Shown here piece by piece: positions 1 to 11,803 of a stretch of DNA of 64,000 nucleotides. The notes beneath the pieces are model-generated. The model was not told the origin of the DNA. It worked only from the letters and a program-made list of their open reading frames with translations, and did no database searches. The position numbers and the translations under genes were made by a program. Origin of the DNA: Arbacia lixula (Eukaryota; Echinodermata; Echinoidea; Arbacioida; Arbaciidae); the NCBI GenBank assembly GCA_963669155.1, contig OZ022597.1, forward strand, positions 4,793,465 through 4,857,464, in the 5' to 3' direction. Positions within the stretch are counted from its first letter, which is position 1, and each line of letters begins with the position of its first letter.

Positions 1-9
1 TTGAGTAGT

Positions 10-170
10 ATTGTCAAGACAACTGGTTCTAAACAATGCCGGTAGAGCAAGCAGAGGTGATCACAGTGAGGACTTTTATTAGGAATGCCCGACACTAACC
101 CAATAGACACTATCGGACCACTAAACCTCTCACTGGAGTGAGTTTGTTTAGAACCAATTGTCTTGACAAC
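10..170. repeat. Inverted repeat, MITE-like, in the WDR77 3' region
   Basis: Arms of about 26 bp at 10-35 and 145-170 (core TTGTCAAGACAA then GGTTCTAAACA and its complement) pair with one or two mismatches around a 110 bp loop. It probably forms part of the WDR77 3' UTR. Confidence 0.55.
75..80 (-). terminator. Candidate poly(A) signal of WDR77
   Basis: AATAAA on the minus strand, about 300 bases after the WDR77 stop codon. It is the first canonical hexamer downstream and lies inside a small inverted repeat. Confidence 0.5.
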
Positions 171-377
171 ATGCTCATATGACGACACCACTTTGGTAGT
201 GTATTGACCATACAGGCTTCATATGGAGCGCTTAGCTACAATAAAGCTCTTTCACTGTCATGCTTAAGTGCCTGAATACATGTTTTTGCCTGCACACTAG
301 CACCCTCATATCTCAGACGCTAGATACGAGGCAGGGGGGAATGTTCTTTTAAATGATGTCACCATGACGCAGCAACT

Positions 378-3300
378 CTACAAGGACATTGAGGCTGCGA
401 GGTTGACGTCATGTGATATGACCTGCTGGTCCCAGCCGCACGTCACCAGTTTGTTGGTCAGGGTATCCCATGATGCACCATGCACAAAGTCATTGTGTGC
501 ATAGCTACGGTATCTGTGAAGGGGAAGAAAAACAACACCATATCTTTGTTAAACATTCTGTGCCAGACACATCAACTATTGCTCCTTGCTCTAATTTTGT
601 TTTGTCTACAAGTGCAAGCCGTGGTTAAGGGTTAACATAAAAGGGTTATGGTTCAGATTTAGTATCAGGGTTTTGGTTTTGGTGCAGGTCATTCAACTTT
701 AAGGGATAGTTCACCCTGAAATTAATTTGGTTTCAATAAAAGTAGACATGTGAAAGAAACACAGGAGCGAAGGTTTGATGAAAATCTGTCAATGGATAAG
801 AAAGTTATGATCTTTTAAAGCTTTGATTTTGTAACGTCACATGCGAGATGCTTCCCCCAAGGCATTAGATCATTGACAGACTTCGATCAATTAAAATCAA
901 CATTAAAGACGCATCTGTTTGATACTTACTAATTATTTTCAAATTCTCACATAATAAATTTTTACTTTCACATGCATAGAGACTATTTCAATGGTATTAT
1001 ATGTCTCTAAGAATTGAATATTATTATTATAATAATAATACTTTTAAGAATATATACAAGTTAGAACACAATCAAAGAAGCAAACAATATCCAAAGCAAC
1101 ACAGTATCAGTACAGCTGCACACCAAGACAAACACGTCATCATTCACACAAGATTCAAGGACTCACATCTGTTTGACCTCTGGCTGGAGTTCAGTGACCG
1201 CGGCCGTGCAATCATCTGAGACTGAAGCCAAGACTAGAGGACTGGTGGACACAAAGGGAAAAAAAGTCAATCACAAAAGTGAAATACAGCTTCATTTTTG
1301 GTTTAAATACTATTATCCAAGTTAATTTGAATAAAACACAAGTGTTGTAACACAAGAAAAATTGCCTCTGCAAAAAAATTACATCAATGCATCCTCAGCA
1401 TGTAAGATGATGTTAATGATTAAAAGTGTGTCTGTCATTTGCATTGACATCAATGTAGCACCACATCATGTTAGATGGCATATTTCTAAAAAAAAATCTT
1501 TCTTACCAAGATTTTGTCTCTACAAGTCTTTCTTACCAAGATTTTTTCTCTTCCAAGTCTTTCTTATCAAGGTTTTGTAAGCTGGGTACCATCTAAAACA
1601 ACAACATCTCAAATTTGAGTGATCTGTCATTTACTTGATTTTGGCAAAGTAAGGATAGAAAGCATGGAATTAAACAAAGGAAAAGATTTTGAGCTAATCG
1701 TATTACAACATTCACTTTTATGCTACGTTACTTAACCCGTTCTTTACTGAGCATACTGCCTTGTCTCCATTCAGATACCGGGCAAGCGCGACTGCCGCGT
1801 AATCTGCTATACAGACAATAGACCACAGGCTGTGGATGCATTTCAAATTCCTTATAGGGCGCAATCAAGCCACACCCATTTGGTTACTGCATTTCCATGG
1901 CAAATTTCGAAATCATAACTTGATTAGGGATCACAAAGCCCAAACATCTACCGGTGAGCAACGGGTGAATACCTCTTTCTGGAGAATGCAAGTCTGTGTA
2001 CTGCCCTCGTGTGAGCTGTTGTGACAATGGTTGCACTCTGCTCCGACCTCGCGTCTTGGACAGCAATGGTGCCAGCATCATCACCTGTCAAACATCAGAG
2101 AGAGAGGGAACATTAATCAAGTCATTCATCTCCTTCTGCAGTCTCTTGAAATGTTGCTCTGGGGAGGTATTCTGGAAATTGTCTGATCTCTAATATTGTT
2201 CAATTTTTGCAACGCTTTCTCTTTATTTTCACCGCATCAATGTTGACATGAAATGTCTGAAATGTGACGTCATTTGATGTCATATCGTGCCTTCACAATA
2301 TATATCGACTTAGTCATGAAGTCCATATCGTCAATTCAATATTTGTTCAATATCACTTTAACTCTATATTATTGAAATATCATGCAGCACTATTATTCCT
2401 TCACCCACAGCATGCCAAATGTGGACTCCCTCACAATGAATGCACACAAAATCCAAAGAGTAGCAGTTTGCCAGGGATACAATGGGTTGAACAAAATAGC
2501 AGATAATTTTAGTGACCACACGATTTCACATCTCGGCGATATTGCCCCACTCTTTAACTTCTATTGAATGGAGCAGCTGAAAGGGGACAAAGGCTGACTG
2601 GATCAGGGTTTCCGGCATTTCAAAAAACAAAATTCCTTGATCTTCCCCTGATTTTTCCCTGATGAACTCTCAAAATTCCCTGATAATCATTTCAATTCAT
2701 TTCAAGTTTCACATGTTTTCTATGTTGTTGCAGTGAACTATTTGCAGTATAAAACAATGTAATGTTAACACTGGAATAAACTATTACACAAGCAAATAGC
2801 GAGTCATCCAATGGATGCTGTTTTGATATGCAAAAAAATATAACAAAGTCTCACTGACTACTTTTAATTTTGGGTCCAATCAATTTTCTTCAAATTTCCA
2901 GACGTTTCCCTGACTGGAAAGAAGTAAAATAATTTTCTCTGATTTCCCTGATGGGTTGGGAACCCTGTGGATGTGGGCCTTACCGACTGCCACGACGTAC
3001 GACTCGCTGGGTTTCCAGACCAGACTGGTGGGTAGGGAGGTGGTCTGGGGGCGGGGCAGTCGCTTGGCTGGCTTGGGTTTCCTCATGTCCCATAGCAGCA
3101 CTGAGCCGTCCTGACAAACAAAGAGAAAACAGCACATCAAAAACAGGAACACACACACACACACACAGGGAAAATATTGCATCAAAAGAGTGGAAGAAAA
3201 CTGTTCTTCGCTTGATTTTTACACCATAGCATAAGCTGCTATTTTTATGACTTTCACAAATAACAATAGGGATGAAACAAATCTAACAACAATTTTGGCC

Positions 3301-6300
3301 CATGATATTGATGAAGACCTCCATGGAGGTGACGAGGGCACACCCATGGGGTGGATGTTGATACCTGTCAGCATGACATGAAGACCTCTAGCTCATTGGG
3401 GGCGTAGGCCACCTGTTCAACCTTGCCTGGTGGGGGCTACAGAGGGGCGAGGGGAGGGTAAAGGAAGGGGTGAGGTAAGGGGGAAGGATAAGGGAGGGGG
3501 CTAGGGCACACCCATAACGGTGAGAAATGGTACCTGTGAGGAGGAGAATAAGACCTCTAGCTCATTGGGGCTCTAGGCCACCAGCTCCTTACCTGGTGGG
3601 GGCTGTGGATAGGTGAGGGGATGGTAAGGGGTGAGGTAAGGGAGGGGGGTAGGTAAGGGGGGGTAAGGGAGGGGGTGAGGTTACACCCATGGAGGTGGGT
3701 GTTGATACCTGTCAGCATGAGATGAAGACCTCTAGCTCATTGGGACTAGAGGAAAGGGGTGAGGGGAGGGAGGGACGAGGGCACACCCGTAATGGTGAGA
3801 AATGGTCCCTGTGAAGATGAGATGCGGATAGGTGAGGGGAGGGTAAGGCAAGGGGTGAGGTAAGGGAGGGGGAGGTAAGGGGTGAGGGTAAGGGAGGGGG
3901 CGAGGTTACACCCATGGGGTGGGCGTTAGTACCTGTGAGCATGAGATGAAGACCTCTAGCTCATTGGGGCTGTAGGCCACCTGTTCCACCTTGCCTGCAT
4001 GAGCACTCAGGGTCCGGACACATCGTGTAGTGGCCAGGTCCCACAGCTTGATTCTGGGAAAAACATCAGACAACAAGGGGTTAGCTTTCTGTCAGCTCCA
4101 AACAAGACAATTATAGACATACATGTTGTCCCAATCATAAATTGTTCTTGATACTTTCAAGTTTGAAACATTGATTTTATCCTAAGCAGAACATCAGACA
4201 ATGTGGGACATTTATGTGACAGCTCCGCATCATGACACAATCCCAACTCTTACTTGTTCTTGGTCCTTTCAAGTTTAAAACATTAATTTTATGGTAACTC
4301 AATGACTGCACCTCGAGCATCATATGCATGTGGCTCATTCTGAGGGAGTAGTTCCATAACTTCAGGCAACAATAAATATTTGTGAACCCCAGAACTATCT
4401 ATACAGGGAAATATCCCATATTCTTACCTACCAAGTACATGTGCCTGTACCTGTATAAATGTCCGCACCTGCAATATCCAATCAATGAAGTGCAGATTTC
4501 GTCTCCACTTACAGATTGTGCTCTAATTTTTGCTGATTGTTTTTAGAATTGTTTTTCCTTGTATAGCATGTGTACACTCCCTTTATATACAGTGCACTAC
4601 AAATGGGGTGCCTATATGTGCTGTACTTTTGAAGCACTGCGAACGTCGCTGGCTAGCTACGTGGGCCCTGTTGCATAAAACTTACCATTGATGGTAACTT
4701 TGCCACCAATGGCAACTTCTATGGAATCCTTGAATTTGATTGGCTGTTGAACGATGTTACCATGGTAGTTACCACTGATGACAGAGTTACCATTAATGGT
4801 AAGTTTTATGCAACAGGACCCTGGACAGGCCATAGAGCAGCATTCCATTCAGCACAGAAGGAGGGAATACTCACAGCTTGTCTGAGGAGCCACTGACTAC
4901 TCGGGTCTTGTTTGAGTTGACACTAACAGAGTTGACAGCGCTGTCATGCTCGTAAAGGTAGAAGAGGTTGCGGAAAGCGCTGCGGTTGTTCTCCAACTGC
5001 CACACTTCTATTGCACCTGTTATGGGGAATAACGAGTCACTCCTACTGTCAACATACTGTTCCTATGATTTGCCTTGAGGTTTGCCCCCTTTTCCTTCAA
5101 TCCTTCTTTTCTGAGGTTTGTTAGAAAGGGGATTAGTCACCCTCATCAGCATCATACTATTCAAATAGTTTTTTTTTTTTTGCTCTCTTTTCCTACAATC
5201 CTTTTCTTCTTCATTTTAAGTTTTCCTTGTCATCTTTGTACCCTGCTGTTTCGCATTATACAACTTTATTGAATCCTCAAGAATCACAATTCATGTATGT
5301 ACAAATTACTTGCAAGATTAGAACAAATGGGTCATACAAAAAATAAAAAGGCAGTGTAAAAGTAATAAAAAGTAGAAAAATAAACATGTAAAATTTTCAG
5401 GGAAGAGACTCTGAGATGGGAGAGAGACCAACTTTCAAGCCAAATAAGAAGAAGAAAAAAAAACTTTCTCGTATCTTCTTGTTATTCTTGATGTCATTTC
5501 ATGTTATTCTTTTTCTCGTTGTGCTTTTTGATTCCCCCTTTGGGCAAAAACAGCCCCCCCTAAGATCTCGACCGTTGATCGCGCGATCGCGACGAAAATT
5601 GGCACGTATGTCACCGATGACGTTATCTCCACAATTCAATTGTCAGTTGCATCAAAATTATTCAAATTTATTTTTAATTAATTATGCTAATTAAATGCAT
5701 AAAATCATAATTTGGTTGTAAATCTTTAAATATAGCCCCAAAACTGCTAGATATCAGTCCAGACACTCTTCTTACGATTGTTATCAAATAAGGATTTTGA
5801 AAAATGTCAATATCAAATCTTTTCTTATGTATTTTATTGTTTTTTGAATTTCGTATGTATTTCCTTGTTTTTTTTCGACTTTTATGTTTTTCATTGTTTT
5901 TTCGATGGAAATCATTGCAAACACTATTTCAGTCATAAATAACATGAAATCTATTGTTTTTCATCAGTAAAAATAAAAATAATGATACATTTATGAATTT
6001 TGGCTAGATGCAGAATTTGCAGTGGATTTGTACATGAAATCACGTTTTTGAGCAATTTTTGGTCTGACGTGCACGTACAAAATGTTACGTAACTTCGGAA
6101 CCGCGTACCCCCGCATCGCAAATTTGGTCTTAAAAGTTGCGTGAGACTTGAAGGAAAAAAGTCTTGAAACGTCGCGGCGTGATCTTTTCGCGTTACAAAT
6201 TTATCGCGAAAAATGTCGAGGGGGGGGCTGTTTTTGCCCCCCCCCCCCCCCGGGCTAGATAGGGTTAACCCTCAACATGCCACTTGTGGATATTTCAAAA

Positions 6301-6751
6301 GTAATACACACTAATCCCATAGAGAAGCAGCTTGCCTGACACACAAAGGGTTAAGCTGTGTGATTTGGTTCCATTCATTACAAATGGATACAATGTTACA
6401 AGTTAGAAAATTCTTTAAAAAATTACATAAAGAAATTGGATGAAACATACAGATGAAGAACTGAAATGTTCACCCAGAAATGGGAGTTCTTGTTTTTGCT
6501 AGAACACAAGAATTCTTATCCCAACTACGGATCTATGAGCCCTGCAAGGACTTGTGCCCACTGACCTGTGTCCGAGCCAACGGCCAGCCTGTTCTCATCG
6601 ATCCACTCCACGTCAGTGATGCCAGCCCCGGTCTTGACTCCCGCACTGCAGCGGTCAGAGTGGGGAGCATTAGCTGGGTCCTCAAAGAACCAGAGAGACC
6701 CTGACCAGAGTCGTCCAGTCAGCCCAGAGGCAGCTAGCACCAGGGAGCCAT
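378..6751 (-). CDS. WDR77: Methylosome protein WDR77 (MEP50), WD-repeat partner of PRMT5; 7 exons, first coding exon not found
   Basis: WDR77 is the WD40 propeller that pairs with PRMT5 in the methylosome, which dimethylates arginines of Sm proteins and histones. Exons in transcript order are 6751-6566, 5016-4875, 4053-3933, 3110-2984, 2084-1973, 1241-1167 and 513-378. All have AG/GT borders and matching phases, giving 298 residues plus a TAG stop at 380-378. Landmarks are LTGRLWSGSLWFFEDP with SAGVKTGAGITDVEW, YEHDSAVNSVSV, IKLWDLATTR, SVLLWDMRKPKP, GDDAGTIAVQDARS, LASVSDDCTAAV and NDFVHGASWD followed by CGWDQQV. These follow vertebrate WDR77 in order. About 40 N-terminal residues are missing: the first exon here starts inside the codon of an Asp, and no donor ending in G with a convincing Met-led exon was seen up to about 9.3 kb. 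Introns carry several MITEs and two tandem arrays. Family assignment is by recalled similarity. Confidence 0.93.
699..860. repeat. Partial copy of the TTAA 'CRE-box' MITE family (left arm)
   Basis: It begins TTAAGGGATAGTTCACCCTG and continues with the same sequence as 60828-61310 up to a degenerate box (AACGTCACATGCGAGATG). The right arm is absent. It lies in the last WDR77 intron. Confidence 0.7.
1726..1900. repeat. Dispersed repeat, copy 1 (pair at about 20345-20540)
   Basis: Shares an extended diverged match with 20345-20540: a CTTTACTGAG/CTTTATTGAG start, CAGATAC, CGTAATCT, GACAATAGA, GGGCGCAAT and a GGTNACTGCA segment in the same order. No inverted ends were seen. Class unknown. Confidence 0.6.
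2604..2967. mobile_element. hAT-like MITE, about 364 bp, next to a WDR77 splice donor
   Basis: Ends CAGGGTTTCC and GGGAACCCTG are inverted, as in hAT elements, and CCCTGA motifs recur near both ends. No convincing 8 bp target duplication was seen. No coding capacity. On the WDR77 strand its edge lies 16 nucleotides after the exon end at 2984. Confidence 0.6.
3310..3932. repeat. Tandem array of exon-intron boundary copies plus G-rich minisatellite in a WDR77 intron
   Basis: Segments starting ACCTGT at 3363, 3532, 3707 and, weaker, 3807 repeat the last 60-70 bases of the WDR77 exon at 3933-4053 with its splice donor. Each is followed by GGGTGAGGTAAGGG-rich sequence. Spacing is about 100-175 bases. 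The copies contain changes that would spoil the reading frame. Confidence 0.85.
4663..4821. mobile_element. Short hairpin MITE (159 bp) in a WDR77 intron
   Basis: Ends GGGCCCTGTTGCATAAAACT and the complement of GGGTCCTGTTGCATAAAACT are terminal inverted repeats. Each arm also carries ACCATT-ATGGTAAC sub-hairpins. It lies 54 bases from the exon at 4875-5016. Confidence 0.75.
5542..6239. mobile_element. About 700 bp element with GGGCAAAAACAGCCCCCC inverted ends
   Basis: The 18 bp end at 5542-5559 is repeated inverted at about 6222-6239, next to long C and G runs. The interior is AT-rich with no coding frame. Lies in a WDR77 intron. Superfamily not identified. Confidence 0.55.
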
Positions 6752-6789
6752 CTAGAGCACAGACCAGAGGGGGAAGGGTCATCAATGAA

Positions 6790-7890
6790 TGGTTCAATAG
6801 AACACTCTCATGACATACATACAGAAAGAGAACATCCACACCAACAGACTGTCCAATAGAACACTCTCATGACATAGATTAAGAGAGAAAACACCCAACA
6901 TCAACAGACTGCTCAACAGAACACTTTTGTGATGTATGCAAAGAGAGAAACACTCCACACCTACACACAGACTTTTCAATAGAACACTTTCACAACATAA
7001 ATGCAGTGATAAAACAATATTAGAACACTCTCATCAGTCTTATGACATACTTAAAGAGAGAGAAAGAGAATACATTGACAAAATACTAGTATTCAATAGA
7101 GCACTTTCAAAACACAGAGAATGAGAACACACTCTTCAATAGAACACTCTAATCACATATGTAAAATATCACCAAGACATTTGATAGCATTTTTTCATGA
7201 CATACAGATAAATTGTCTAAAACACTGTTCAATAGAACAGGCTTATGACATACATAGAGAGGAAAACAGTTTTACAGAACACTCATGACTATAGAGAACA
7301 CCAGCAAACGGTCTGCTAGAGCATGCTCACACATCCATTCACAGAAATAAGCACAAGAGATACTCTCCAAAAGAACACTCTGAAATACAAGAATAGAGAA
7401 CCTCTACACACTATTCCATAGGACACCCTTGTGACATATATGCAAAGAACAGCAGCAAACTGTTTGTTTGAACACTGTCACACCATCCATCAACAGTGAG
7501 AACATTAACACACCGTCCAATAGAACACTCTCATGACATAATTGTAGAGAGTCAACAGTGCATCGGTGTTCTCACCATCCTTGTTGTGAGAGTTCTATTG
7601 TAAAATTTGTGTTTGGGTGATATCTATGTAATGAAAATGCCCTATTGTATGTGTTGGTTCTCGTTGATATACATGACAAACATGGGGAGGACACCAACAC
7701 AGGAGAGTGTTCACCAACACACTGTTCAATAGAACACAGACATATTCAAAACGAACACCATCACATTTGATACTAACATTTTCACAACATAGAGGACACC
7801 ATGACACTGTATACTGGTACATGTAATAGAACTCTCACCAACTCTCAACAAACAGAAATAACACCAACACACTGTTCAATAGAACAAGAC
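6790..7890. repeat. Degenerate minisatellite, units of roughly 60-80 bp
   Basis: The phrase CAATAGAACACTCTCATGAC and variants recur over fifteen times, separated by variable A-rich spacers such as AAAGAGAGAAA. It fills the region just upstream of the first recognised WDR77 exon. Small open frames in it are repeat artefacts. Confidence 0.8.
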
Positions 7891-7899
7891 AGAGTATCA

Positions 7900-9350
7900 A
7901 CACATTTTCCCCCTTCAAATTTGCCTTAGCATCCATTTCCAGATTTATTTTGCTCTCAGCATCCACAGAACCTGAGTCATGTAGCAAAACAATGCAAGCC
8001 AAGACAGAGAGAAAGAATAAAATTGAACTTCCATGAATGTGAGTTACTCTACATTTCTGTCTACAGTGGAAAAGCATGTGTTGAATACACAAAGATGAAT
8101 GAAACATTGTATAAAGTTCTAAAAAACAAAAATATTGAATCCTGAAACATAGAATATATCAAAATGAATTCTTCCCAAATATGCAGGAAAATGGAAGTCC
8201 CATAATTCTGTGCCCTGTAGATGTTCTGGAACTAGAGATAAAGGAATGTAGAAATGGCCTCTGGGCTCATGCGGACATGTCACCCAGACCCACCCCAGTA
8301 GTCAAAGAATGATGGGCAGCTCAGTTTCCATCTTGTGCATTTTGCAATGTGAAATAAATATTGGATTGCACCCAATCAATATCTGTTTACATATTTCTTT
8401 CAAATAGAGGTGGATGCTTATTTCAAAGTAGGTGAATTGAATACAAGTAGGCAATTAGACAAATTAGGGAACGTTTGAGCTTGAAATCTAGAAATCTTGA
8501 CTTCACTAGCTCTATTTTGTTCAGTGAATATCAAGTTAGGGAATCAATGCTTGATATATTGTCTTTTATATGTATACTACACAATGAATACATCAATAGG
8601 ATCAAGACGGTTGTCAACAAAGGTAAATTACCAGGAGTTAGTGCTAGTTATCATGATTTTGAAAAGTTTACAATCTCTTTTATCTTTTCAACCTTTTTAA
8701 ACTGTTTTATAATCTATGTATGAATCACACACCAACCATTTATCATAAACATGATCAATTCAGTTGTTAAACTGCCATTCATGTACTGTTTGAAAGAACT
8801 TCTAATAAACCATTCTTGAATTGCACTATGATGAGTCTAAAATTGTTGAAACTTCTCCCAATCAATTTCTCTGATTTGTTGTCTATCGTATTTAACTTTA
8901 TCATCAGGGTTCATTTCACTTAATTTAAATAGGCATTGGGATCATTTACCTCTGGGTGCAAAAAGCATGATTACTGGACTATAAAGCTCAGCATTGTCAC
9001 AATCTCACAAACAGTGTAACATGATCAATACATTTTTCCAAATTATCAATCGACACAGAGCTTACGTTCCACCTATCAATCATATCAATATTTAACATTC
9101 TCCTATCCTAGCCTATCTGCTATTGTCAGAATTCTTTTGACTATGTTACATTGTTGACCTTCTGTGAGATCATGGTGTGTCTGGTCAACATTTATTCAGA
9201 AAAACTATCATTTCATTGAAAACCACACAGCTTCTTTTATCATTCTTAAGATGAATTTGCACAAACCGTCCCTTTTCTCAACCTTTTCTCTGATTTTCCT
9301 GTCTTCACTTTAGAACAATCAATACATTCAACCCAATGGTGTGCTTTGGA
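7900..9350. other. Gap between WDR77 and the CARF-like gene; no gene seen
   Basis: AT-rich sequence without a convincing exon on either strand. The missing first coding exon of WDR77 and its promoter should be here or inside the preceding minisatellite, but no Met-led segment with a phase-1 donor could be supported. Confidence 0.4.
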
Positions 9351-9354
9351 TAGA

Positions 9355-9360
9355 TTTATT
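9355..9360 (-). terminator. Candidate poly(A) signal of the CARF/ULP1-like gene
   Basis: AATAAA on the minus strand about 200 bases after the stop codon ending at 9561. This is the expected distance for a compact 3' UTR. Confidence 0.5.
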
Positions 9361-9560
9361 TTCACAAAGTACATTAAAACACAGTCATCCAATTGTCCTT
9401 GAGATATTATTGCAGTGGCTTGAGCATCCTCACATATGACAAAGAATCAAATCAATTATTTCACTGAACGAACTGTCCATACAAATCAATAAATACACAA
9501 ATTCAAAACATTGTCTCTTTTGTAATTGATCAAGGAATTGCAGATAGTAACTTGTTCGCA

Positions 9561-11803
9561 TCACGAGTCAGGTGTTTGGGTGAATTGTCCCGTGTGTCCA
9601 CTGGAAAAGACGGCTTCCTGAAGAGAGTTCAGGGCAGCAACAGCAGAGTGGACATCCTCACAGCGAGGACATTTCCAGGACGCTCCTTCCTTGAAGACAC
9701 TCTCAGGGATACCGCAGCAGTTGGAGTGCCACCACTCGCCACAGCTGTCGCACTGGCCCATCTTCATCTTAGTGTCCTGTGTTTCGGCGTTCCAGGGCAT
9801 CCTACTCATACAGAACAGCTCCACGACCAGTGATCGCTGCACGGTCCTCTGAACGACATCCCCAGACTTCGGAAAGGACGTAATGGTATTGCTATGAAGG
9901 CACTGCAAGATGTGTTGTCGGATCCTGGATGTATCGTATGCCACTTGTGCAGGATTCTCCCCCAACAAGACACTCACTGCAAACGCGATCGCAAGGGGTC
10001 CAGAGTCGGAGAGATCCTGGGAGTGCTGGACAGGTTGGATGTCTACAGTGATCTCTGCATCCTGCGCACAAACTACACACGCAATCTGTTTGCGGATCAG
10101 GAAAGGGAAGGGACCTCCCACACTATCGTAGTACTTGACAGAGTCATCCTCACAGTTCAAGGAAGTCACAAACACCCAGTGGTCTCCATCATGCATCAGC
10201 TGGCCAAAGTCACCTTTAGCGGGTGTGAAGAGCAGATCACGCCCTAGAGATGAATCCTGGAAGCCTTGAACGAGAGGAAATTGCTCAAGAAGAAGGACCT
10301 GCACTGCATCAACTGTCCGCTCACTAAGAGGCTTGTTCGAGCCAAGGTCCCTGTTTATGGCACCTCCAAGCTTCTTTCTGCTGCAACGTTTCCCAGAGGC
10401 AGGACTGTCCTGAGGTCTGAACCTACCAGCTGCCCGATCTTCAGAACTGCTTTGTTCCTGGATTCTTTTAATTTGCTCATACTGCTCTTGATGAAGTTTT
10501 TCAGCAGGTCGCTTTGCTGCATGACCAGAGAGTGAATGATCTTCATCTTTGGCTTTGGCTTTTGGGAGCACTGTGGCTTTTGGGGGCGCTTTGGCTTTTG
10601 AGAGTACTTTGGCTCTTGAGGGCACTTTTGCTTCTAAGGGCATATTGCACATGCAGAACACCTCTACACTCAACAATCGCTGCATGGTCCTCTTGACAAC
10701 ATCCTCTGACTTTGGGAAGGGTGTAATGGTATTGCTTTGTAGGCACTGTAGGAGATGTTGTCGGATCCTGGATGTATCATATGCCACTTGTGCAGGATTC
10801 TCCCCAAACAAGATACTCACTGCAAAGGCGATTGCCAGGGTCCCACAGTCGGAGAGGTCCTGCGAGTGCTGGACAGGTTGGATATCAACAGGGAACTCTG
10901 GGTCCTGCAAACAAACTATGCAGGCAATCTGTTTGCGCATCAGGGCAGAGAAGGGGCCTCCCACACTGTCATAGTACTTAACAGAGCCTTTCTTACAGTT
11001 CACGGAAGTCACAAATGCCCAACGGTCTCCGTCATGCATCAGCTGGCCCCAGTCACCTTGAGCGTTAGCAAAGAGAAGCTCTTGCCCAAGATGTGTATCC
11101 TGGAAGCCTTGAACATGAGGAAATTGCTCGAGGAAGAGGGCCTGCACTGCATCAACTGTCTGCTCAGTCACAGGCTTGTTAGATGTAAGGACACCTGTGA
11201 TGGCACCTCCAAGCTTCCTTCTGCTGAAACTAGGTTTTCCAGAGGTATGACTACCCTCCAGTCTCAACATACCGGCTGCTTGATCCTCTGCACCCCCATG
11301 CCCTGTGATTCCTCTTTGACATTCCCTTTGCTCACACTGTACCCCACAAGACTCTGTAGGATCAGCACATTGCTGGATGGTACTGCCACAACCTTCTGGT
11401 CCTAATGTGTCCTTTGTTCCTTCATGTGGAGATTGCACAACATTTGAATGTGACCCCACGGTTGGCAGTCGACCTGGAGGTGGAGGACTATTTTCTCTCT
11501 GATCTGATCCAGACGTCGACTCCATTGGACAAAGCATTCCTTTTCCAGGAATCCGCACCAGGGTCTTGCCAGGTTCCTGCACCCGTCCTCTATTCCAGTT
11601 TGCCCTCTCCCTCTCTACCATCCTCTGCACTAGCTTCAGCTGGTCACATACGATCTCCAGCACCGATTGATCCTTGATCCTGAACGTCTCCTCTGTGAGC
11701 TGGTTCAGAATCTTCCGGCACTCCGCTGCTTGGTCCACAACCCCCAACCCTGAATGCTCATCACTGTGCTGTTCATTTATGGTGCCAGGTTGGGTCTCCA
11801 TGA
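9561..11803 (-). CDS. Long terminal exon: tandem ULP1 (C48)-like domains plus PHD-type finger
   Basis: An open frame of 747 codons ends at TGA 9563-9561. It encodes a helical N-terminal segment (KILNQLTEETF then VLEIVCDQLKLVQRM). Two ULP1-like domains follow, with repeats starting near 11225 and 10385, 843 bases apart. A Lys/Ala-rich linker (KAKAPPKATVLPKAKAK) joins them, and a zinc finger ends the protein (QCDSCGEWWHSNC, then WKCPRC). ULP1 proteases remove SUMO-like modifiers using His, Asp, Gln and Cys. Copy 1 has GDRWAFVTS (His position is Arg), YYDSVGG, PVQHSQ and SDCGTLAIAF (Cys kept). Copy 2 has GDHWVFVTS (His kept), YYDSVGG, PVQHSQ and SDSGPLAIAF (Cys position is Ser). The start at 11803 uses the acceptor that matches the donor at 12161; the better pyrimidine tract before 11823 gives the wrong phase. 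A Met at the exon start could instead begin a separate gene. Confidence 0.8.

Noticed and set aside
9552-11677. Plus-strand open frames of 90-216 codons
   Set aside because: Antisense shadows of the ULP1-like exon; the paired frames repeat each other because the domain is duplicated.
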